Assembly: GCA_024231975.1 (NCBI GenBank)
Contig: JAAEQB010000058.1
Span: 124,001-188,000, forward strand
From: Allobosea sp.
GTDB taxonomy: Bacteria; Pseudomonadota; Alphaproteobacteria; Rhizobiales; Beijerinckiaceae
DNA length: 64,000 nucleotides
Direction: 5' to 3'
The position numbers and the translations under genes are program-made. Below, piece after piece: positions 17,012 to 26,732 of the stretch; within the stretch, counting starts at the first letter, position 1, and the number at the start of each line of letters is the position of its first letter. The notes beneath the pieces are model-generated. The model searched no databases and was not told where the DNA came from. It was given only the letters and a program-made list of their open reading frames with translations.

Positions 17012-17248
17012 ATGCAGACCTTCTTCGTCGAGATCAAATGCAGGCTCGGCAAGACCTATGAGGTCGCCAGCGAACTCGCCGACCGCGAGATCGCCTCAGA
17101 GATCTATTCGACCGCCGGCAATTACGACATCCTGGCCAAGTTCCATGTCGCGGCCGACGTCGATATCGGCCATTTCGTCGCCCAGAAGGTCCAGTCGATC
17201 CCCGAGATCGCCGATACCCACACGATCATCACCTTCAAGGCGTTCTGA
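17012..17248 (+). CDS. Stand-alone RAM (Lrp/AsnC ligand-binding) domain protein
   Basis: A 78-residue protein made only of the C-terminal domain of Lrp/AsnC regulators: an alternating beta-alpha-beta-beta-alpha-beta pattern with VEIKCRLGKTYEVA, EIYSTAGNYDILAKF and IPEIADTHTIITFKAF. There is no helix-turn-helix. Such proteins form dimers or octamers and bind amino acids; they may act as ligand-sensing partners of full Lrp proteins. The ATG at 17012 is preceded by GGAGCGCGT. It lies just after the alpha/beta hydrolase gene and converges on a LysR gene two bases after its stop. Confidence 0.88.
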   Translation: MQTFFVEIKCRLGKTYEVASELADREIASEIYSTAGNYDILAKFHVAADVDIGHFVAQKVQSIPEIADTHTIITFKAF

Positions 17249-17250
17249 GG

Positions 17251-18207
17251 CTACCTGATCGGCATGGTCAGGCCGTCCTCCGGCTGCATCGCGATCAGCA
17301 GATCGGCAAAACGGCGTGCCGCCGGCGCGACAGGCCCGGCGGACGGAAACAGCAGCATCGTCCGATAGGCGATGGCTGGTGAAAAGCGGCGAGCCACCAG
17401 CCCCCGCAAGCCGCCGAGCGTCAACGGAAACGGATTCAGCAGGGCGAGGCCGACGCGCTGCCTGACCATCTCGGCGACAAAAACCGCCGCCGTGCCCTCC
17501 CCGACCAAGCGTAGAGCCACGCCGGCATCGGCGAAGGCCTGCTCCACCTTGATGCGCTCGGGAAAGCGCCGCGCCAGGGCGATGATCGGCTCCTCGGCCA
17601 GGTCCTGCGGGCTCAGCACCTCGCGATCGGCGAGCGGATGCTCCTCCGGCATGAGCACATGCGCGACGGCCTCACGGATCGCCTCGCCATGGATGCCGAT
17701 ATGCGAGGCCGACATGTCGACCAGGCCAAGGTCGACCGCGCGATCGGCCACCTGCGTGATCACGGTCGAGCTGGTGTCTATCTCAACATTCGCCACGACA
17801 TCGGGCTCCTGCCGGCGGAACTCCGCCAGGACCGGCGGCAGGACGAACTGAGCGAGAGTCGGCGGGGTCGCGATGCGCAGCACGCTGGCCTGGACGGCCT
17901 GCCCAGGCCAGCTGTTCAGCCTTTCGAGCGCCGCGAAGATCGGTTGCGCCTCCGCGTCCAGCGCAAAGGCGTCTGCAGTAGGCACAAGCCTGCCACCTTC
18001 GCGCGCGAAGAGCGGGCGGCCGACATGGGCTTCCAGCGCGGCGAGCGCTCGCGACACCGCAGGTTGCGAAATCCCGAGCATCTGGGCGGCCGCCACCGTC
18101 TTGCGGGTGGCGATCATCGCCTGCAGTACCTCGAGTTCGCGCAGGCTCGGGGGGCGACGCTCGCTCGTCGATGCTGGAAGGCGAGCGGACCTTGCCGTGT
18201 TCACCAT
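17251..18207 (-). CDS. LysR family transcriptional regulator
   Basis: A 318-residue LysR-type regulator. The winged helix-turn-helix is at about 20-80 (LRELEVLQAMIATRKTV, AAQMLGISQPAVSRALAALE), followed by the two-lobed effector domain (LRIATPPTLAQFVLPPVLAEF from about 111). It is divergent from a dipeptide-type ABC importer, 203 bases apart, and the gap holds an AT-rich inverted repeat. By the usual LysR logic it is likely to regulate the importer operon in response to a substrate-related ligand; that is inference from arrangement. Confidence 0.93.
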   Translation of the reverse strand: MVNTARSARLPASTSERRPPSLRELEVLQAMIATRKTVAAAQMLGISQPAVSRALAALEAHVGRPLFAREGGRLVPTADAFALDAEAQPIFAALERLNSWPGQAVQASVLRIATPPTLAQFVLPPVLAEFRRQEPDVVANVEIDTSSTVITQVADRAVDLGLVDMSASHIGIHGEAIREAVAHVLMPEEHPLADREVLSPQDLAEEPIIALARRFPERIKVEQAFADAGVALRLVGEGTAAVFVAEMVRQRVGLALLNPFPLTLGGLRGLVARRFSPAIAYRTMLLFPSAGPVAPAARRFADLLIAMQPEDGLTMPIR

Positions 18208-18252
18208 GGAACCTGCCCACCCTATCCGCGCCCTGCATCCATCTATGCGTTC

Positions 18253-18283
18253 AGATTATATATTGGCGCAAGCCATATAATTT
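18253..18283. promoter_or_regulatory. Candidate LysR operator / AT-rich promoter region
   Basis: Within the LysR-dpp divergent gap, the AT-rich sequence around 18253-18283 has an imperfect inverted repeat, TATTGGC-GCAA-GCCATATA, followed by ATAATTTACAGGTATAAG. LysR boxes are usually interrupted dyads of this size. It is the only strong AT-rich patch in the gap, so it probably also holds promoter elements. Confidence 0.4.
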
Positions 18284-18410
18284 ACAGGTATAAGAAATCG
18301 TTCTACAAACCCGCCCTGGCGAGAACAGGGGCAGACCGGCCAATCCGGCGACTCGCCACGCGCGGCTCAGTTGTGAAAGATGGCGCCATGAAGCCATCGG
18401 GAGGTTCGGA

Positions 18411-20012
<1,602 letters not shown>

Positions 20013-20029
20013 CCGGCTTCCGTCGATCC

Positions 20030-20080
20030 GGTCCGGACCGGCTTGAAGCCCGGTCCGGACCGCGCGACACTCTTTTCTTG
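20030..20080 (+). terminator. Stem-loop between binding protein and permease genes
   Basis: GGTCCGGACCGG (20030-20041) pairs perfectly with CCGGTCCGGACC (20050-20061), followed by the T-rich TCTTTTCTTG (20071-20080). It looks like an intrinsic terminator inside the operon. It would allow more binding protein than permease by partial termination, or protect the upstream mRNA from 3' decay. Confidence 0.65.
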
Positions 20081-20158
20081 TTGAAATGCGAAGACGTCAC
20101 CTCATCGGCCCGCCGGATGGGGTGATGTTCCGCACTCCGATCCGGAAGGCCCCGGACC

Positions 20159-21136
20159 ATGCTGGCATTCGTCCTGCGCCGCCTGGCGCAAGCCCTCTTC
20201 GTCATCGCGGCGATGCTCGTGATCGTCTTCTTCGGCGTGAACGTCGTCGGCGATCCCATCTACATGCTGATCTCTCCGGAGATGGACCAGCAGCAGATCG
20301 CCGAGACGGCCCGCGCGCTCGGGCTCGACCGGCCGATCTGGGAACAGTTCCTGGTCTTCCTGAAGAACGCGGCCCAGGGCGATCTCGGCCGCTCCTTCGT
20401 CCATGGCGAATCCGCGATCAAGCTGATCCTCAGCCGCATGCCGGCGACCCTGGAGCTCGCCTTCGTCGCGCTTGTAATGGCAGTCGTGATCGGCCTGCCG
20501 CTCGGCCTCTATGCCGGCCTGAAGCCGGAAAGCCGGCTGTCGCGCTTCATCATGGCGGTCTCGATCCTCGGTTTTTCGCTGCCGACCTTCTGGGTCGGCC
20601 TGATGCTGATCCTGACCTTCGCAGTCAGCCTCGGCTGGCTGCCGGCGACCGGACGCGGGCCGACCGTCTCGATCTTCGGCTTCGAGACCTCGCTGCTGTC
20701 GCTCCAGGGCTGGAAGCATGTCGCCCTGCCGGCCTTCAACCTGGCGCTGCTCAAGATCTCGCTGGTGATCCGCCTGGCGCGGGCCGGTGCGCGCGAGGCT
20801 GCGCTGATGGACTACGTCAAGTTCGCCCGGGCCAAGGGCCTGTCGCAGAGCCGGATCATCGGCGTCCACATCCTCAAGAACATCATGATCCCGATCGTCA
20901 CCGTGCTCGGGCTGGAGTTCGGCTCACTCGTCGCCTTCTCGGTGGTGACCGAGACGATCTTCGCCTGGCCTGGCATGGGCCGCCTGCTGCTGGAGGCGAT
21001 CACCCGCCTCGATCGGCCGGTGATCGTCGCCTACGTCATGGTCGTCGTCGTGCTGTTCGTCACCATCAACCTCCTGGTCGACCTGATCTATTCGGCGCTC
21101 GACCCACGCGTACGCCTGACGGAGGCGACATCATGA
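20159..21136 (+). CDS. Dipeptide-type ABC transporter permease (DppB type)
   Basis: A 325-residue inner-membrane permease. The N-terminal segment LAFVLRRLAQALFVIAAMLV starts the first helix, GLDRPIWEQF is the conserved periplasmic motif of DppB/OppB/NikB permeases, and the BPD_transp_1 domain covers about 95-315 with the cytoplasmic EAA-like loop REAALMDYVKFARAKGL (~218-234) that docks the ATPases. It ends in DLIYSALDPRVRL, the usual family terminus. Its TGA overlaps the ATG of the second permease gene. Confidence 0.93.
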   Translation: MLAFVLRRLAQALFVIAAMLVIVFFGVNVVGDPIYMLISPEMDQQQIAETARALGLDRPIWEQFLVFLKNAAQGDLGRSFVHGESAIKLILSRMPATLELAFVALVMAVVIGLPLGLYAGLKPESRLSRFIMAVSILGFSLPTFWVGLMLILTFAVSLGWLPATGRGPTVSIFGFETSLLSLQGWKHVALPAFNLALLKISLVIRLARAGAREAALMDYVKFARAKGLSQSRIIGVHILKNIMIPIVTVLGLEFGSLVAFSVVTETIFAWPGMGRLLLEAITRLDRPVIVAYVMVVVVLFVTINLLVDLIYSALDPRVRLTEATS

Positions 21137-22053
21137 GCGAAGCCGCCCTGCCCGCTGCCGCACCGCCTGCTGAGGCCAAGGAGGAGACGCCGTTCCGGCG
21201 CTTCGTCCGCTCCTTCGTCGAGGACCGGCTGGCGCTGTTCGGGCTCGCCCTCTTCGTGCTGATCGTGCTGCTCGCTCTGGCCGCGCCGCTGATCGCACCG
21301 CAGAACCCTTACGACCTCGCCAGCGTCGACGTGATGGATTCGCGCCAGGCGCCGGGCTCGGTCGCCGGCGAGGGCTTCACCATGTGGCTCGGCTCGGACG
21401 GCGTCGGGCGCGACCTGCTCTCCGGCATCCTCTACGGCCTGCGCATCTCGCTGATGGTCGGCGCCTTCTCCGGCATCCTGGCGGCGAGCATCGGCGCGGC
21501 GATCGGCCTGATCGCCGCCTATGCCGGCGGGCGCACCGAGAATGCGATCATGCGCCTCGTCGACCTGCAGCTCTCGCTGCCTTCAGTGCTCGTCGCGCTG
21601 ATCCTGGTGGCCGCCCTCGGCAAGGGCGTCGACAAGATCATCATCGCGCTGGTGATGGTGCAATGGGCCTATTACGCCCGCACCGTGCGCGGATCGGCGC
21701 TGGTCGAGCGGCGCAAGGAATATGTCGAGGCGGCGCAGTCGCTGGGCCTGTCGCATGCCCGCACCGTCTTCCGCCACATCCTGCCGAACTGCCTGGCGCC
21801 GGTGATCGTCATCGTCACCGTGCAGACGGCCCATGCGATTTCGCTGGAGGCGACGCTCTCCTTCCTCGGCGTCGGCCTGCCGCAAACCGAGCCCTCGCTC
21901 GGCGTGCTGATCGCCAACGGCTTCCAGTACATGCTCTCGGGCAGCTACTGGATCTCGGTCTTCCCCGGCTTTGCGCTGCTGATGACGATCGTCTCGATCA
22001 ACCTGGTCGGCGACCGCCTGCGCGACGTGCTCAACCCGCGGCTGGAGAAGTGA
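21133..22053 (+). CDS. Dipeptide-type ABC transporter permease (DppC type)
   Basis: A 306-residue second permease. The N-terminal cytoplasmic stretch precedes a helix at about 34-55 (LALFGLALFVLIVLLALAAP), then LIAPQNPYDL and LGSDGVGRDLLSGILYGLRISLMVG, the DppC/OppC hallmark. The EAA loop is RRKEYVEAAQSLGLSHART. The C-terminus reads NLVGDRLRDVLNPRLEK, as is normal. ATGA overlap with the upstream permease and a two-base gap to the ATPase gene show one operon. Confidence 0.93.
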   Translation: MSEAALPAAAPPAEAKEETPFRRFVRSFVEDRLALFGLALFVLIVLLALAAPLIAPQNPYDLASVDVMDSRQAPGSVAGEGFTMWLGSDGVGRDLLSGILYGLRISLMVGAFSGILAASIGAAIGLIAAYAGGRTENAIMRLVDLQLSLPSVLVALILVAALGKGVDKIIIALVMVQWAYYARTVRGSALVERRKEYVEAAQSLGLSHARTVFRHILPNCLAPVIVIVTVQTAHAISLEATLSFLGVGLPQTEPSLGVLIANGFQYMLSGSYWISVFPGFALLMTIVSINLVGDRLRDVLNPRLEK

Positions 22054-22055
22054 GC

Positions 22056-23039
22056 ATGGCGCCCGTTCTCGAAGTCAGCGGCCTAAAAACCCATTTCTTC
22101 ACCCGCGCCGGCACGGTGAAGTCGGTCGATGGCGTCTCCTTCGGGGTCGACCGTGGCGAGGTGCTCGGCCTCGTCGGCGAATCCGGCTCAGGCAAGTCGG
22201 TCACCGGCTTCTCAGTGATGGGGCTGATCGATCCACCGGGAAAGATCGTCGAGGGCTCGATCAAGCTCAACGGCAAGGAGCTGATCGGGCTCGACGAAGA
22301 GGGTTTCCGCAAGGTCCGTGGCCGCGAGGTCGCGATGATCTTCCAGGACCCGATGATGACGCTCAACCCGGTCCTGCGCGTCGACACGCAGATGATCGAG
22401 GCCGTCACCGCCCATGACAAGGTCTCGCACAAGGCGGCCCGGGACCGCGCCCGCGACGCACTCGCCAAGGTCGGCATCCCCTCGCCCGAGGAGCGGCTCA
22501 ACGCCTATCCGCACCAGTTCTCCGGTGGCATGCGCCAGCGTGTCGCGATCGCGATCGCCCTGCTGCACCGCCCGCCGCTGATCATCTGCGACGAACCGAC
22601 CACGGCGCTCGACGTCACCATCCAGAGCCAGATCCTGGCGGAGATGCAGAGCCTCTGCGCCGACACCGGCACGGCGCTGGTCTGGATCACCCATGACCTC
22701 GGCGTCGTCGCCGGCCTCGCCGACCGGATCGCGGTGATGTATGCCGGCCGCATCGTCGAGACCGGCGCTGTCGATCCGGTGCTCGATACCCCCCTCCACC
22801 CTTACACCAACGGCCTGCTCGGCTCGCTGCCGGCCGAGGGCGAGCCCGGCGCGCCCCTGCGCCAGATCAGGGGCTCGACGCCGTCGCTGGCGCGCCTGCC
22901 GCAGGGCTGTGCCTTCGCGGCACGCTGCGACTACGCGCAGGCGGACTGCCTCGCCATCGCCCCCGACGTCACCCCCTTCCCGGGTGAGCGCGGCGTGCGC
23001 TGTCACCACCCGCTGAACCTCGCCGGAGTCGCGGCATGA
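22056..23039 (+). CDS. Dipeptide-type ABC transporter ATP-binding protein (DppD type)
   Basis: A 327-residue ATPase. Walker A GESGSGKS (~41-48), Q-loop MIFQDPMMTLNP, signature FSGGMRQRVAIA, Walker B LIICDEPTTALD and the switch His in WITHDLGVV are all intact. The C-terminal oligopeptide-transporter extension contains HPYTNGLL and a cysteine set (GCAFAARCDYAQADC ... RCHHPL) that in related proteins binds an iron-sulfur cluster or stabilises the tail. It overlaps the next ATPase gene by ATGA. Confidence 0.94.
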   Translation: MAPVLEVSGLKTHFFTRAGTVKSVDGVSFGVDRGEVLGLVGESGSGKSVTGFSVMGLIDPPGKIVEGSIKLNGKELIGLDEEGFRKVRGREVAMIFQDPMMTLNPVLRVDTQMIEAVTAHDKVSHKAARDRARDALAKVGIPSPEERLNAYPHQFSGGMRQRVAIAIALLHRPPLIICDEPTTALDVTIQSQILAEMQSLCADTGTALVWITHDLGVVAGLADRIAVMYAGRIVETGAVDPVLDTPLHPYTNGLLGSLPAEGEPGAPLRQIRGSTPSLARLPQGCAFAARCDYAQADCLAIAPDVTPFPGERGVRCHHPLNLAGVAA

Positions 23040-24052
23040 GCACGCCGATCCTCACGCTCGAAGGCGTCTCCAAGCGCTTCACCAAGCCGCTCGACGCCGC
23101 CTCGAAATTCGCCAACCTGCTCGGCGCCAATTACAGCGAGCAGACCGTCCACGCCGTCGACAGCGTCGACCTCTCGATCCGGCAGGGCGAGGTCGTCGGG
23201 CTCGTCGGCGAATCCGGTTGCGGCAAGTCGACCCTCGGGCGCGTCGTCGCCGGCGTCCACCATGCCAGCTCCGGCCGCGTCTCCTGGCGCGGGCGCTACA
23301 CCGACGAGATGTCGGCGGAAGAGCGAAAGGCGGCGACGCTCGCCATCCAGATGATCTTCCAGGACCCGATGTCCTCGCTCAACCCGCGCCTGCGCGTCAC
23401 CGACATCGTCGGCGAGGCGCCGGTGGTGCATGGGCTGGTTCCGAAGGCACAGCAGGACGCCTATGTCGCCGAGATGCTCGACAGGGTCGGCCTCGACTCG
23501 ACCTATCGCCGCCGCTACCCGCACCAGTTCTCGGGCGGCCAGCGCGCCCGCATCGGCATCGCGCGGGCCCTCGCCGTCAAGCCGCAGTTCCTCGTCTGCG
23601 ACGAGAGCGTGGCCGCACTTGATGTATCGATTCAGGCTCAAGTCCTGAATCTTTTCATGAAGCTGCGTGACGAACTTAACCTGACTTATCTTTTCATTAG
23701 CCATGATCTCTCGGTGGTCAGGCACCTCTCCGACCGGGTCGTGATCATGTATCTCGGCCGCGTCGTCGAGGCGGCGCCGGCGATCGAACTGTTCAAGGGC
23801 CCGCAGCACCCCTACGCGCAGGCGCTGCTCGCCAATGTCCCGACGATCAGTGCCCGCAAGAAGCGCTTTGCTCCGCTGAAGGGCGAGATCCCCTCGCCGC
23901 TGCACCCGCCGACCGGCTGCCATTTCCATCCGCGCTGCCCGCAGGCCGGGCCGCGCTGCAAGGCCGAGCGGCCGGCGCTGAAGGAGATCGCGACGGGCCA
24001 TGTCGCCGCCTGTCACCTACACGATGGCGGCGTCGGCGCGCTGGCGGCGTGA
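23036..24052 (+). CDS. Dipeptide-type ABC transporter ATP-binding protein (DppF type)
   Basis: A 338-residue second ATPase of the importer. Walker A GESGCGKST (~60-68), Q-loop MIFQDPMSSLNP, signature FSGGQRARIGIA, Walker B-D loop LVCDESVAALDVS and switch FISHDLSVV are present; note ESVAALD in place of the common EPTSALD. The C-terminal part has HPYAQALLANVP and GCHFHPRCP. Bases about 23617-23706, which encode the D-loop to the switch His, have only about 40% G+C (36 of 90) and codons unlike the rest of the gene (CTT, GTA, ATT, CAA, ACT). The protein sequence there is normal, so the anomaly is at the nucleotide level. Confidence 0.93.
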   Translation: MSTPILTLEGVSKRFTKPLDAASKFANLLGANYSEQTVHAVDSVDLSIRQGEVVGLVGESGCGKSTLGRVVAGVHHASSGRVSWRGRYTDEMSAEERKAATLAIQMIFQDPMSSLNPRLRVTDIVGEAPVVHGLVPKAQQDAYVAEMLDRVGLDSTYRRRYPHQFSGGQRARIGIARALAVKPQFLVCDESVAALDVSIQAQVLNLFMKLRDELNLTYLFISHDLSVVRHLSDRVVIMYLGRVVEAAPAIELFKGPQHPYAQALLANVPTISARKKRFAPLKGEIPSPLHPPTGCHFHPRCPQAGPRCKAERPALKEIATGHVAACHLHDGGVGALAA

Positions 24053-24061
24053 GGATTCTGC

Positions 24062-24448
24062 TCAGAGCGCCGACAGCTGCCAGGCGTACTGATAGCGCCC
24101 GTATTGGGTGCTGGTGACGCCGTTGCGTTCGGTGCCGGGGAACTCCTCCGGCGGCGCCACCACCGTCACCCTGAAGACGGCGCTCTTGCCGGGCTTTAGC
24201 AAACCCATATGGACGGCTGCCGCGCCGATCGTGGAATCGCCGCTATAGACGTCAGTGCCCCAGAGCTGACCTTCCAGGACGCCGGTGACGCGGAAATAGT
24301 AGACGGCGCCGACCTTCTCGCAGAGCCCGTGCATATTGGTCGGCGCATCCGAGGCGATCGAATTCTGATCGAGCAGCGTCCTGAGCTGCCGGCGCGAGAG
24401 TTTTCCGCGCTTGTCGAAATAGGCGACGAGGTCCTGAACCACTTTCAC
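24062..24448 (-). CDS. LCCL domain-containing protein
   Basis: A 128-residue protein without signal peptide. The start is a GTG overlapping the TGA of the upstream VWA gene (GTGA), with GGGAGG six bases before it; an ATG-less upstream extension would lie inside that gene. The N-terminal ~35 residues (VVQDLVAYFDKRGKLSRRQLRTLL) look helical. The LCCL-like domain follows, recognised from GQLWGTDVYSGDSTIGAAAVHMGLLKPG (~60-87, quoted in part as WGTDVYSGDS and AAAVHMG), then a beta-rich half. LCCL domains occur in eukaryotic extracellular proteins and in some bacterial ones; a cytoplasmic one coupled to MoxR and VWA genes is unusual. Role unknown; a client or adaptor of the MoxR-VWA pair is my inference. 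Confidence 0.75.
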   Translation of the reverse strand: MKVVQDLVAYFDKRGKLSRRQLRTLLDQNSIASDAPTNMHGLCEKVGAVYYFRVTGVLEGQLWGTDVYSGDSTIGAAAVHMGLLKPGKSAVFRVTVVAPPEEFPGTERNGVTSTQYGRYQYAWQLSAL

Positions 24449-25704
24449 GATGCGCCTCCCGCTTGCATGACGATCACCCGGCCATAGGACGGCTGGAACG
24501 AGGTCGAAGGCTTCGGCAGCGCCCACAGGACGGCATAGGGCACGGCCTCGTTGGGATAGGTGATGTCGCCGTCGGTGACGACGATCGCCGAGCTCACGCG
24601 CGGATCATCTGACAAGGCCTCGAGCGCCGGCGTGAGGTCGCTGCCGCCATAGCCGCTGATCTGGTAGTCGGCGAGCGCCGCCGGCGACAGCACCTCGTCC
24701 GCGGTGACGACGGTGTCGCACTGGACGACGCGGATCTCGTCGACGCCGGCCGCATCGCAGAAATCGGCGATGGCACCGAGCGCCTTCGGGATGTCGTCGC
24801 CCATCGAGGCGCTGGTATCGAGGATGACGTTCAGCATCCAGGAGTGGCGCTTGCGGCCGGGCATGACGACGTCGCTGCGATCGTGGCCGCGGCGCGAGGC
24901 GCGGGTATAGGTGCGCTCGCCCGGCGCTGCGCCTTCGAGCCAGGCCTGGAGCGCGATATGCCAGGGCGTGTGGAAGAAGCCACGCTGGGCCAGCACCTTC
25001 TGTTGCTGACCGCCCGGGCAATCGCCCCGGCCGCGCAGGGCCCCCATGGCCTTCGCCAGCACCATGCCGCGCGCAGCGAGGTCGCGGACCGCCCGCGCCC
25101 GCTCGGCCTGGTCGGCGCTGCCTTCGGGAAAAAGCTCACGTTCGCGCTGCGCATTGAGCGCATCGCCCATCGCGCCCGCCGGTGCCTGTCGCGCTGCACC
25201 GAGCACCTGCTCGACGGTTACAGTCTGGCCTTCCCAGACCTGCGTGCGCGAGGACATGTAGCTGCCGGTACGGCGCATCTCGAGCACGATGTCCTCGGCC
25301 GAGCGCTCGCGGGCGCCTTGCATGTCGAGCCCGCCGGCGGGGATCGTGGTGGTGCCGAGCGCATGCCGCAGCATGTCGTTGATGATGTAGTCGTGGGCGT
25401 AGTTGAACTCGAGCGCGGCGCTACCGCGAGCCCGATCATGGGTCCGCAGCGCCAGATGCAGCAGCTCATGGGCGAGGACGAAGACGAGATCGTCGGCGGA
25501 GAGCCTTGCCGTGAAAGCCGGGTTCGCCAGCAACCGCCCGGAGGCGAAGACGCCCATGGTCGGAACGCGCTCATCGATCTCGACCCTGACGGCAGCCGCG
25601 AGCCCCGCCAGATGCGGGAACGGCACCGTCACCAGCCGCAAGCCCCGCATGATCCGCGCATGGGTGGCGCGGTCAGCCGCCGAGAGGTCCGGCCCCAGGC
25701 TCAT
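24445..25704 (-). CDS. Putative metallopeptidase plus VWA-like protein (DUF2201 family)
   Basis: A 419-residue cytoplasmic protein with two parts. The N-terminal domain (about 15-180) has the zinc-protease motif HELLHLAL (His79, Glu80, His83) and a following NYAHDYIINDML, as in DUF2201_N putative metallopeptidases. The C-terminal VWA-like domain (about 285-410) has a full MIDAS start DTSAS (296-300), GGSDLTPAL and VTDGD. Proteins of this kind are encoded with MoxR AAA+ ATPases, which are thought to remodel or load metal cofactors through VWA partners. ATGA overlap with the MoxR gene and GTGA overlap with the LCCL gene make a three-gene coupled unit. Confidence 0.88.
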   Translation of the reverse strand: MSLGPDLSAADRATHARIMRGLRLVTVPFPHLAGLAAAVRVEIDERVPTMGVFASGRLLANPAFTARLSADDLVFVLAHELLHLALRTHDRARGSAALEFNYAHDYIINDMLRHALGTTTIPAGGLDMQGARERSAEDIVLEMRRTGSYMSSRTQVWEGQTVTVEQVLGAARQAPAGAMGDALNAQRERELFPEGSADQAERARAVRDLAARGMVLAKAMGALRGRGDCPGGQQQKVLAQRGFFHTPWHIALQAWLEGAAPGERTYTRASRRGHDRSDVVMPGRKRHSWMLNVILDTSASMGDDIPKALGAIADFCDAAGVDEIRVVQCDTVVTADEVLSPAALADYQISGYGGSDLTPALEALSDDPRVSSAIVVTDGDITYPNEAVPYAVLWALPKPSTSFQPSYGRVIVMQAGGAS

Positions 25705-26732
25705 GCCGCGACCTTGCGCAGGATCTCGTACATGGCGCGGTCCGCTCCGAGCGCCCCCCAGGTCTCGACCATGTCGTTGAGGACGAGGAGCTGGTGCTCA
25801 TGCGACAGGCTGCGCAGGAAGCGGTTGATCACCGCCGGCTTGATGCTGGTCGCGCGACCATCCCGGACGAACTGGCGAATGCAATCGAGAATGAACCAGC
25901 GGGCGGAATCGCCCTTCGGCAGCAATTCGGGCTTGCGCAGATAGTCCTCGAGCGGGCGCACGGCCCCGATCGAATCCTCGGCGAGCGCACAGAACACCAC
26001 CGCGTCCTCCGGCGAGAGCCGGCCGAAGGCGAGCGCACGCCGCAGCTCGTTGCTGAGGAATCCGGCCGTCTGCGCCATGTCGAGCGCTCGTGACAGCAAG
26101 GTCCAGGCGCGCGGCGTCGAGAACGGCACCGGCTCGGCCGGCACCGGCCGCATCAGCGCATCGGGGATCGTCGCGATGAAACTGCGGATCTCGGCGCGCA
26201 CGCCGGCACGCTGGGCCCAGGCCAGCCAATCGGCGGTATCGACGCGCAATTGCAGGATGGTGACGCGGTTGACCAGCGCCGAACTCATCGCGCGGACCAG
26301 TGCACGATCCTGCAGGCGGTTGCCGGCGGCGACGACCCAGGTGCCCTTTGGCAGCGCATGCTCACCCAGCCGCCGCTCGAGCAGCAGCGAATAGAACGCC
26401 TTCTGGACATCGGGCGAGCAGGCCGGCAGCTCGTCGAGGAACAGGCAGAACGGCTCGGGCTTCTCCGGCAGCAGCACGCGCGGCGGGCAGAAGACCGAGC
26501 GCTCGCCGACGATGCGCGGAATGCCGCTGACGTCCTCCGGGGCGATCTGGGTGCCGAGCAACGAGCGGCAGGGCAAGCCGGCCTCGCGCGCCGCCTCATA
26601 GACCAACTCCGACTTGCCGAGCCCCGGCGGCGAGAGCAGCAGGAAGCTCTGCTCATGCGCCATGCACTGGAGCAGTTGCTTGGCCTGTCGCAGCGAGACG
26701 ACTTCCTCGAAGGCGGAACGCGTCGCTTCCAT
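25701..26732 (-). CDS. MoxR family AAA+ ATPase
   Basis: A 343-residue AAA+ ATPase. Walker A is SPPGLGKS (34-41), Walker B FCLFLDELP (~92-100), sensor 1 WVVAAGNR, and an arginine-rich region ALVNRVTILQL. The ATG at 26732 follows GGGAGGGGTTG; eleven extra residues upstream lack such a site. MoxR ATPases act with VWA proteins as chaperones for metal centre insertion or complex assembly. It is the first gene of the MoxR / metallopeptidase-VWA / LCCL unit. No candidate client enzyme lies inside the unit, unlike nor, cox or mox clusters. Confidence 0.9.
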   Translation of the reverse strand: MEATRSAFEEVVSLRQAKQLLQCMAHEQSFLLLSPPGLGKSELVYEAAREAGLPCRSLLGTQIAPEDVSGIPRIVGERSVFCPPRVLLPEKPEPFCLFLDELPACSPDVQKAFYSLLLERRLGEHALPKGTWVVAAGNRLQDRALVRAMSSALVNRVTILQLRVDTADWLAWAQRAGVRAEIRSFIATIPDALMRPVPAEPVPFSTPRAWTLLSRALDMAQTAGFLSNELRRALAFGRLSPEDAVVFCALAEDSIGAVRPLEDYLRKPELLPKGDSARWFILDCIRQFVRDGRATSIKPAVINRFLRSLSHEHQLLVLNDMVETWGALGADRAMYEILRKVAA

